Of a stretch of DNA of 12,046 bases, positions 1-5,336 are shown one piece after another. The DNA comes from Clostridia bacterium (GTDB lineage: Bacteria > Bacillota > Clostridia > UMGS1883), in contig JAJQCX010000217.1 of NCBI GenBank assembly GCA_021202495.1, positions 1-12,046 on the forward strand, given 5' to 3'. How positions within the stretch are numbered: position 1 is the stretch's first letter; each line of letters begins with the position of its first letter. The notes beneath the pieces were generated by a model. That model saw only the letters and a program-made list of their open reading frames with translations. It searched no databases and was not told where the DNA came from. Made by a program: the position numbers and the translations under genes.

Positions 1-61
1 AGACACTTATATCCTGTTATTGAAATGTAAAGTTTTAATTGAGACTAGGTACTACGACCAA

Positions 62-102
62 GACAGCGTAAAAATCAAGCTTTTGGTTGAATATTAGTAT
101 TA
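62..102. repeat. Direct repeat copy A (left flank of the five-gene operon)
   Basis: This 41-bp stretch matches 5295-5336 at 38 of 42 aligned positions. The first 23 bases are identical in both copies (they begin GACAGCGTAAAAATC), and the differences are one gap and three substitutions. Read on the minus strand, it starts one base after the stop codon of the 164-aa gene. The second copy sits in the same place after the topoisomerase gene. It could be a shared 3' processing or termination sequence, or the scar of recombination or insertion around the operon. A hairpin is weak in this copy. Confidence 0.8.
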
Positions 103-103
103 G

Positions 104-598
104 TCAGCAGGGGATGACAGACACCGAGCCGTTGGAGCTTACGGCTCTGCAGCAATCGATATATACCTCGACGAACTCATATCCTCCGCGGTAAGCGATG
201 GAACGAGCTTTTTCAAAGTCTCCGGGGAGAGATTGTCCGGATTGGTAATGTTCGATTATCGAGCCGGAGATGCTGAGAGTGTGAACCTCATAGGGCGCTC
301 CCAAATAGCACTTGGACACGATCCCCAAAAGGATTCCCGAAAGAGTGACCTCGGGAAATTCGCTTTGAATGGCGTCGATGATTTCGTTAACCTTGTTTTG
401 ATTGTGTACATGACCGCCGGCGTCCAGCTTGCCTATTGCAGCCATGTATTCTTTGGAGCGCGGCTTTCTCAGGAGCCTGTCCAGTTTCATTTTGTCAAGC
501 TGCTGTGTTTGCTGATTTTGTTCGGCCTTATGAGCGGCACTCAATAGGCCTTCGGATTGTGATTGTGTTTGAGGCTGTCTGAGCATGGGCTTTGGCAT
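104..598 (-). CDS. Hypothetical 164-aa protein, last gene of the AAA+ operon
   Basis: I do not recognise this protein. Residues 1-35 are rich in Gln and Ser (QPQTQSQSEG, EQNQQTQQ) and probably disordered. Residues 36-60 form a basic helical stretch. From about residue 68 the sequence looks globular, with alternating helices and strands, and it ends in a compact segment with Cys149, Cys150 and a C-terminal Cys164. There is no signal peptide or membrane segment, so it is probably cytoplasmic. The ATG at 598 is preceded by GGAGG with 7-nt spacing (606-610), which supports this start. It lies 36 nt after the AAA+ ATPase gene and ends the operon, so it may be an adaptor or substrate of that ATPase. 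That role is inferred from position only. Confidence 0.75.
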   Translation of the reverse strand: MPKPMLRQPQTQSQSEGLLSAAHKAEQNQQTQQLDKMKLDRLLRKPRSKEYMAAIGKLDAGGHVHNQNKVNEIIDAIQSEFPEVTLSGILLGIVSKCYLGAPYEVHTLSISGSIIEHYQSGQSLPGDFEKARSIAYRGGYEFVEVYIDCCRAVSSNGSVSVIPC

Positions 599-634
599 AA
601 TTATTCCTCCCGAAAATTAATTTGAGCGGCTGTT

Positions 635-2209
635 TCACACCAAAACTTTTCTCGTTTTGGGTCCGCGCTTTTTTTGAAGAAGCTCTTCGCCCCCGATGGG
701 CTTTCCCGAAGCGGGAACGGCTCTCTCCTTTCCCCAATCCCTTATGGCTTCAATTTTTTCGGGACTTGTTTGCGAAAGGGGAACCACATTGTTAAACGCG
801 GTGAGCATATTCTCTTCGTTTAACATAAATTTATCGTTTGCGATTACGCGGTAGGCAAGGTCGCGAACGGTGGATTCCAAATCGGCTCCGGTGAAGCCTT
901 CGGTGATTTCGACAATTTTATCGGAGATAGGCCCCGTAAAATTAAGCTGCAAATATTTTCGCATGTAAAGCTGCAAAATATCGCGGCGTTCTTCGGCGGT
1001 CGGAAGGTCGACAAAGAACAGCTCGTCAAATCTGCCGCGGCGCAAAAGCTCGGAGGGAAGCATGGAAACATCGTTTGCGGTTGCCACAACAAAAACTTGC
1101 TTTTTGCACTCTTGGAGCCAGAACAAAAATTGACCCACCATTCTTGTTGAAACACCGCCGTCATTTGAGCTGCCGGCGCCGGAAAGCCCTTTTTCTATTT
1201 CGTCTATCCAAAGTATGCAGGGAGAGACATTTTCGGCGGTGCTTAAGGCATCTTTCAGCTGCTGTTCGGATTGTCCCACAAAGCTGCCCTGAACCGTCGC
1301 GAAATCCAGCCTGTAAAGAGGCAGCTTCCAATTGGCGGAAATTGACTTTGCGGAAAGCGATTTTCCGCAGCCGGGTACGCCGACCAAGAGAATGCCTCTC
1401 GGCGGTCGGAGCCCTTTGGCGCGAAGCGCGTCGCGTTTTTCGGGGGTAAGGAGCTCCTTCTTTTCATCCAACCACTTCCGAAGCCCGCTCAAGCCGCCGA
1501 CATCCTTATCGCTGTCGTCAACATCTATTTTTTCCAAACCAGATATATCCGAAAAAAGGCGGTCTTTGGCGTATCTGATTTCGTCCATGTCGGACTTTCG
1601 GATGCGCTTATTCGCGATAAGCGCCGCGATAACGTTTTCCGCCTCTATTCGTGTGACGCCGGCAAGGGTCGAGGCAGCCTCGCGTATGTCCGTGTTGTCC
1701 CATTCTATTGGGATTTCGGCGCGGTAATCGTCGATATATTCTTTGATTATTCCATACATTTCGTCTTCGTTGGGAAGGTCGATTTTAATTACCATTCCCA
1801 AGCGCTGCAATTGGTTCCATATGGGATTGCTCGTCAAGACAATGATAACGCCGCCGGATTCGTTCGCAAGCGTAACCAAATCAAGAATTTGCTTTGCATC
1901 GCCGTTGTCACTGCTTAAATCCGGAACTTCGGTCAAAATCAGCGTCATATATTGCTTGCGCTTCATTTGTTCGCCCATAAAATCGATTGCGCCGTAGACG
2001 GATTTGTCGTCGTTTATTATTTTTTCGGTGGAAATATCATAAATTCCCTTGGAAAGAGTGTGAACATAAAACGGCAGAGACAATTCCTCCGAAATTCCTT
2101 TGAGAATGTCAAGCGTTCTGGCGCGCTCGATGGTATTGACCGCGATAAACGGTATACGGGCAATGGAATATCGCTTCAACAATTCCCTGCTTTCTATTAT
2201 ATCGCTCAT
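635..2209 (-). CDS. Ycf46-like AAA+ ATPase
   Basis: This 524-aa cytoplasmic ATPase has the Ycf46-type layout. Residues 1-215 are a degenerate N-terminal AAA-like half with no Walker A, and residues 225-480 are a complete C-terminal classic AAA domain. Visible motifs are Walker A GVPGCGKS (277-284), pore-loop F310-V-G, Walker B ILWIDE (332-337, D336/E337), sensor-1 N379 in ATAND, arginine-finger candidates R390, R391 and R393 in LLRRGRFD, and a sensor-2-like GFTGADLE (438-445). The tail is basic (KKRGPKTRK). ATP hydrolysis is well supported by these motifs. The substrate is unknown, but a pore loop suggests a remodelling or unfolding ring. There is no fused protease domain. GGAGG sits 8 nt before the ATG at 2209, and the gene follows the 152-aa gene by 15 nt. 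It is the only clear enzyme of the five-gene operon. Confidence 0.9.
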   Translation of the reverse strand: MSDIIESRELLKRYSIARIPFIAVNTIERARTLDILKGISEELSLPFYVHTLSKGIYDISTEKIINDDKSVYGAIDFMGEQMKRKQYMTLILTEVPDLSSDNGDAKQILDLVTLANESGGVIIVLTSNPIWNQLQRLGMVIKIDLPNEDEMYGIIKEYIDDYRAEIPIEWDNTDIREAASTLAGVTRIEAENVIAALIANKRIRKSDMDEIRYAKDRLFSDISGLEKIDVDDSDKDVGGLSGLRKWLDEKKELLTPEKRDALRAKGLRPPRGILLVGVPGCGKSLSAKSISANWKLPLYRLDFATVQGSFVGQSEQQLKDALSTAENVSPCILWIDEIEKGLSGAGSSNDGGVSTRMVGQFLFWLQECKKQVFVVATANDVSMLPSELLRRGRFDELFFVDLPTAEERRDILQLYMRKYLQLNFTGPISDKIVEITEGFTGADLESTVRDLAYRVIANDKFMLNEENMLTAFNNVVPLSQTSPEKIEAIRDWGKERAVPASGKPIGGEELLQKKRGPKTRKVLV

Positions 2210-2224
2210 TTGTTATTCCTCCAT

Positions 2225-2683
2225 TCACAACACATTGACCTTATTGTTTCTCACAATGCTCGCAAGCTTACCGGTGCGGTCTTTTTTCGCCGAATCCTCA
2301 AGAGAGCGCTGCATGTTGTCCGCTTGGTCGGTTACGAGAGCGCGGTAATGCAGACGGTCTTTTTCGGGAAGCACGGGAAGGTCTATCGCGCGCGCGAGGA
2401 AGCTCATTTCCTTGCGGAGCGCAAGCAGAGCCCGAACGATTGCGCTTTCCTGCCCGCCGGCGCGTCCCATTTCCTTTTGAAATTTATCGGAAGCGCTGTT
2501 CATTCTGTAATTTACCGCGTCTATCAGCTTTTTTGAAAACCTTTCCGCAACTCCGGACTGCCATTCCAACGTGCCCTTTCGCATTGAAGCAAGAACCGTT
2601 TCATCGTCGGTTTTTGCCTTGAACATGTCAATCACGGCGGCCCATTCGGCATATGTTTCGGGAGGTTTGATTGAGTTTGTCAT
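2225..2683 (-). CDS. Hypothetical 152-aa helical protein in the AAA+ operon
   Basis: I do not recognise this protein. It is predicted to be almost entirely alpha-helical, highly charged and without a membrane segment or signal peptide. It reads like a small helical-bundle partner protein. I chose the ATG at 2683 because GGAG lies 6 nt upstream (2690-2693). In-frame starts further up (ATG at 2695, GTG at 2716) would add residues encoded by a GC-rich palindrome (2699-2714) and have no good ribosome site. Its stop is 15 nt before the ATPase start, so the two are probably co-translated and may form a complex. That function is inferred from position only. The gap of 154 nt to the preceding zinc-ribbon gene is the largest in the operon. 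Confidence 0.75.
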   Translation of the reverse strand: MTNSIKPPETYAEWAAVIDMFKAKTDDETVLASMRKGTLEWQSGVAERFSKKLIDAVNYRMNSASDKFQKEMGRAGGQESAIVRALLALRKEMSFLARAIDLPVLPEKDRLHYRALVTDQADNMQRSLEDSAKKDRTGKLASIVRNNKVNVL

Positions 2684-2698
2684 GTTAATCTCCATTCC

Positions 2699-2714
2699 GC
2701 CGCCCTGCGGCGGC
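2699..2714. repeat. GC-rich hairpin upstream of the 152-aa gene
   Basis: A perfect 6-bp stem, GCCGCC and GGCGGC, encloses the loop CTGC, 15 bases upstream of the chosen start at 2683. It resembles other short palindromes with loops of about three bases in the gene-free parts of this window. In the mRNA it would sit just before the ribosome site and could limit initiation. Confidence 0.6.
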
Positions 2715-2748
2715 ACAAATTGTAACGTGGAAAAGAAGCAAGCAGATT

Positions 2749-2816
2749 GCCCTTATGAGGAGCGCCGATGTTCAACCCATCTATGCTTGTAGATACTTCA
2801 AGCGACGAATAAGGGC
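2749..2816. repeat. Inverted repeat with nested hairpin in the operon's internal gap
   Basis: GCCCTTAT (2749-2756) and ATAAGGGC (2809-2816) are perfect 8-bp inverted arms around 52 bases. Inside lies a smaller dyad, ATCTA (2779-2783) and TAGAT (2790-2794). It occupies the 154-nt gap between the zinc-ribbon gene and the 152-aa gene. There is no T-run typical of a terminator. It could be an RNA processing structure or a small palindromic repeat element. Confidence 0.5.
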
Positions 2817-2837
2817 GAGATGCCTGCCTTTTTTACG

Positions 2838-3134
2838 TTAACGTCTCCTTACCACTACCATAGGGGGTTCAATGCTCCAACCGGGCAAGCCCTCCGCAAA
2901 AATGGCGGACGTTTCCTCTATTTCGGCGGCGGAAACATTTTGCGTTGGCTCGGACGGCGGGAACTCCGGCTTTGGCTCGGACGGCGAGAACGCCGGCTTT
3001 GCCGCGCTCATTGCCGAACCGCAATACGCGCAAAATTTGCTTCCCGCGTCGTTTGCGGCGCCGCATTTCGGACAAGGAGCCTTTTGCCCCGCAGCGACCG
3101 AATTTATAAAATCAGCTTTGCTCTTAGCATCCAT
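2838..3134 (-). CDS. Zinc-ribbon, proline-rich 98-aa protein
   Basis: The N-terminal part has a zinc-ribbon knuckle pair, C21-x2-C24 and C35-x2-C38 (CPKCG and FCAYCG), typical of small zinc-ribbon domains that bind one zinc ion. A Pro/Ser/Glu linker follows (about 44-65) with two near-copies of PSEPKPEFP. The C-terminus holds a hydrophobic/aromatic motif (LPGWSIEPP, 83-91) and a basic end, VVVRRR. There is no membrane segment. The ATG at 3134 has GGAGG 8 nt upstream (3143-3147), close to the stop codon of the preceding 577-aa gene at 3149-3151, so translation is probably coupled. The layout of zinc ribbon, flexible linker and short conserved-looking tail suggests an adaptor or scaffold. No catalytic residues are visible, and the function is unknown. 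Confidence 0.8.
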   Translation of the reverse strand: MDAKSKADFINSVAAGQKAPCPKCGAANDAGSKFCAYCGSAMSAAKPAFSPSEPKPEFPPSEPTQNVSAAEIEETSAIFAEGLPGWSIEPPMVVVRRR

Positions 3135-3148
3135 TGCAATTGCCTCCT

Positions 3149-4882
3149 TTAAGAGTTAATTTTAATTCTGCGATTTGAATCCGATAATTTTCTGACATAT
3201 TGATCGGGTGAAATTTGATCGAGGAAATCGATAACCTTTTGGCTTTCCGCGTCCTTTTGAGCGAACTCGGCGCGGAAATCGACGACCTCGGCGAGTGTTG
3301 CGCGAATAATCTGCGAACCTTTTTTGCGCTTCGTTTCAAAGCGGCTTTCAACCGACATACGGTCGTTTTCAACTATTTTCTTCTTTGAAAAGTGGTTTAT
3401 AACCATGCCGATTCCGGCAATAAGCGCAATCAGTCCGAGAGCGACGTTCCCGAGAGCTGCCATAATCACTCCGAGGACGCCGATAATTGCGCCGCCAAAG
3501 AGACAAAACTGTTCAAAACCGGAAAGCACGCACTGCGAAAGAGCCGATGATTTTTCTCGGTCAATCAATTTGTTAAACCTTTGGAGAATCTCCTTTTCGT
3601 CTTGTCCGTCGGTTGTTTTATCGTTGAAGCTGTCGACATTTATTGTGATTTCATGCGGTATTTTCATTCTGTTTTGAGCGACGACGTCGTTATACGCGTC
3701 TGTAATCCAGTTCTTGGAGAGAGCGATTGCGAATTTTTGCGTAGAAACGCTCGCGTGAGATGTTGTGGGCTTCATTGCGGCGTCGGTCAAAAGCTGCGTG
3801 AAATCCTTATGAGTATCGAACGCGCTCTGTTCGACTGCCATATTTTGGCGGGCACGCTGCTCGTCGCCCTCAAAATCGACAACAAACTGTTCAAATTTTT
3901 CTTCTTTGCGAAGGGGAAGCTCTTCATCGTCAAAATCGCTGACAAGGCTTGTCAATATTTCGTCGAGCTGAACCTTGAGAGCGTCCGTGGATGCTTCCTG
4001 CTCGAAAATGGCGGTGAAATAGTTGAGTATTTCGGCATGGAGCGACGCGCCTTCCATAATTTCCTGAAGAAGCGGCCATGTTTTGCTGTATTTTTTCAGA
4101 TATGTATAGTCATTTGCACCCAAGGGCTTTTTCTTGAGATTGATGGCCTCCGACCATTGAGCTGTCTGCTGCTCGACAAAGCCGGGCTTATCCGCAAGAT
4201 GATCCATCCATTCGCCCATTTGCTTTGATATAACGCCTTCGGAATCGGCGCCGAGCAAGCCGCTTGCGAACGCGTCCAAAACGACAACTGTCTTTCTGTC
4301 GAGATTTTCCTCATCTTGATTTGCGAGGTAGCGCTGAGTCCATTTTAACGACGCCGATTTGCGGTCGGCTCTGCGGCAAACGAGAGCAAAGAAGAGCGAG
4401 GTTTTTTCATCGTTCCGCTTTATTGCTTCTCTCAACGCTTTATCCGCGAGTTCCGGTTGGTCGCTTATCCAAGCGGAAAGAGCCACCAAGCATGGAGCCA
4501 GCCAATAATTGGGAGTAGACAGCATGAGCTCTTCCGTGGCGTTGCTGATGGTGTCCTTCCTTACTATGCCCAAATCGTCCGCTTGAAGAATACCCGTTGT
4601 GGTTCGTCTTATGATTGCGTAATGACCGTATTTTTGTTCAAGCTCCTGCCGTATTTGCACAAGCTTTGTGTGTGCTTGTCCCAATCTGTTTGCACGAACC
4701 TGCATTTGAACAAAATCGTGAAATTCCTGAGCGAGCGCCCCGATCTCATCGTAAACGACCTTAACATTGTCGTTTACCGTTCCGACTCCGGAATCGATGG
4801 TTTCGAGATTTTGGTGAATTGATTTCAGATTTTTCTCAATGTAATTGAGATTTGCCGAACTGATTACGTATTGTTCCGCCAT
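3149..4882 (-). CDS. 577-aa coiled-coil protein with C-terminal membrane hairpin
   Basis: I do not recognise this family. Residues 8-85 are a helical, heptad-like region with coiled-coil character. Residues 110-400 are a large helical region, possibly with TPR-like pairs between about 125 and 190. Residues 440-455 are amphipathic. Two adjacent Gly-rich hydrophobic segments (about 459-478 and 480-497) form a likely membrane hairpin, followed by a basic stretch KKK (500-502) and an 80-residue soluble helical tail. There is no signal peptide, so both ends are probably cytoplasmic. The ATG at 4882 has AAGGGG 8 nt upstream (4891-4896). It is the first gene of the operon, behind a perfect sigma-A promoter. 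It could anchor the ATPase and its partners at the membrane, which is an inference from architecture and position. Confidence 0.85.
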   Translation of the reverse strand: MAEQYVISSANLNYIEKNLKSIHQNLETIDSGVGTVNDNVKVVYDEIGALAQEFHDFVQMQVRANRLGQAHTKLVQIRQELEQKYGHYAIIRRTTTGILQADDLGIVRKDTISNATEELMLSTPNYWLAPCLVALSAWISDQPELADKALREAIKRNDEKTSLFFALVCRRADRKSASLKWTQRYLANQDEENLDRKTVVVLDAFASGLLGADSEGVISKQMGEWMDHLADKPGFVEQQTAQWSEAINLKKKPLGANDYTYLKKYSKTWPLLQEIMEGASLHAEILNYFTAIFEQEASTDALKVQLDEILTSLVSDFDDEELPLRKEEKFEQFVVDFEGDEQRARQNMAVEQSAFDTHKDFTQLLTDAAMKPTTSHASVSTQKFAIALSKNWITDAYNDVVAQNRMKIPHEITINVDSFNDKTTDGQDEKEILQRFNKLIDREKSSALSQCVLSGFEQFCLFGGAIIGVLGVIMAALGNVALGLIALIAGIGMVINHFSKKKIVENDRMSVESRFETKRKKGSQIIRATLAEVVDFRAEFAQKDAESQKVIDFLDQISPDQYVRKLSDSNRRIKINS

Positions 4883-4948
4883 TGCCGATGCCCCTTTATA
4901 TTTTAATTCGGAAAATTTATGTCATTATGCGACAAAAAAACCAATTTA

Positions 4949-4977
4949 ATTATATATAAAATTGTCACTATTGTCAA
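4949..4977 (-). promoter_or_regulatory. Consensus sigma-A promoter of the five-gene operon
   Basis: On the minus strand the -35 is TTGACA (4972-4977) and the -10 is TATAAT (4949-4954), with a spacer of exactly 17 bp. Both hexamers match consensus perfectly. The start point would be near 4942, giving a leader of about 60 nt. A small dyad, TGTC (4920-4923) and GACA (4931-4934), lies just downstream of the start, and TTGTCA is repeated at 4962 and 4971 around the -35. Either could be an operator. A promoter this strong for an accessory operon suggests high expression or repressor control. Confidence 0.88.
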
Positions 4978-5033
4978 TAATACACTGTAAATTTTCAAAA
5001 CAATTTTGCGGCAGAAGACAAAACGGCGTATAA

Positions 5034-5068
5034 AAAACGAGGCTCGCCTTTGCGGTGAGACTCGTTTT
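5034..5068 (-). terminator. Intrinsic terminator between topoisomerase and the five-gene operon
   Basis: The arms AAAACGAG (5034-5041) and CTCGTTTT (5061-5068) pair perfectly. After one mismatch, CTCGCC (5043-5048) pairs with GGTGAG (5054-5059) with one wobble, around a 5-nt loop. On the minus strand the stem is followed by a T-run ending at 5032. This is a good rho-independent terminator for leftward transcripts and would insulate the five-gene operon. On the plus strand only four T residues follow, so it may also act weakly in that direction. Confidence 0.82.
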
Positions 5069-5137
5069 CGGTATTTATACTGAAATTCTATCAAAATGCT
5101 TGCCGAAAAGGGTTGGATAACCTAAGCGAGAATGAAT

Positions 5138-5158
5138 AAATTTTGCTGCGCAAAATTT
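5138..5158. repeat. Perfect hairpin with TGC loop
   Basis: AAATTTTGC and GCAAAATTT are perfect 9-bp arms around the loop TGC. A second short palindrome follows at 5167-5180 (GCGCC and GGGCGC around TGC). The stem-plus-three-base-loop design recurs in the deoC-udp spacer and before the 152-aa gene. Confidence 0.7.
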
Positions 5159-5183
5159 GAATTTAAGCGCCTGCGGGCGCGGA

Positions 5184-5207
5184 AAGGGCGGAGCAAGATG
5201 CGCCCTT
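5184..5207. repeat. AAGGGCG/CGCCCTT inverted repeat
   Basis: The 7-bp arms AAGGGCG (5184-5190) and CGCCCTT (5201-5207) enclose a 10-nt loop. A weaker dyad, GCGGA (5263-5267) and TCCGC (5278-5282), follows nearby. The arms resemble those of the inverted repeat at 2749-2816, which share an AGGGC/GCCCT core. They may be remnants of one dispersed intergenic repeat family. Confidence 0.55.
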
Positions 5208-5294
5208 ACAACAGTAATTGTTAACGTGATGGTAAGATGTTAAAGATCGAGGGATGCCGAAAGCGGATGGGATGATCTCCGCCCGTAGACCCGT

Positions 5295-5336
5295 GACAGC
5301 GTAAAAATCAAGCTTTTTAGCTGAATATCAGTATTA
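5295..5336. repeat. Direct repeat copy B (right flank of the five-gene operon)
   Basis: This is the partner of 62-102, with 38 of 42 aligned positions identical and the first 23 bases the same. Read on the minus strand, it begins immediately after the topoisomerase stop codon. On that strand it can fold as CAGC-TAAAAA pairing with TTTTTA-GCTG with a one-base bulge, plus a small CTGA/TCAG dyad. A weak terminator or 3'-end processing signal is therefore also possible. Confidence 0.8.

Larger units (their letters stand above)
4883..5336. other. Gene-free 454-bp spacer between the two operons
   Basis: No credible gene lies here. From left to right it holds the leader (about 60 nt) and promoter of the five-gene operon (to 4977), a strong terminator for leftward transcription (5034-5068), a run of short palindromes (5138-5158, 5167-5180, 5184-5207, 5263-5282) and direct repeat copy B (5295-5336). 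A 63-codon frame across 4903-5094 overlaps both the promoter and the terminator and is rejected. Confidence 0.75.

Noticed and set aside
1952..2536. 194-codon plus-strand open frame
   Set aside because: It lies opposite two well-supported genes with good ribosome sites and shows no recognisable motif.
2717..2837. Internal promoter for the 152-aa gene
   Set aside because: A TACAAT-like -10 is present on the minus strand, but no acceptable -35 lies at the right distance.
3581..4228. 215-codon plus-strand open frame
   Set aside because: It is entirely antisense to the 577-aa gene and its translation is Cys- and Phe-rich without domains, as expected of a shadow frame.
4903..5094. 63-codon minus-strand frame upstream of the 577-aa gene
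   Set aside because: It spans a perfect promoter and a strong terminator, has no ribosome site and its sequence looks like translated AT-rich non-coding DNA.
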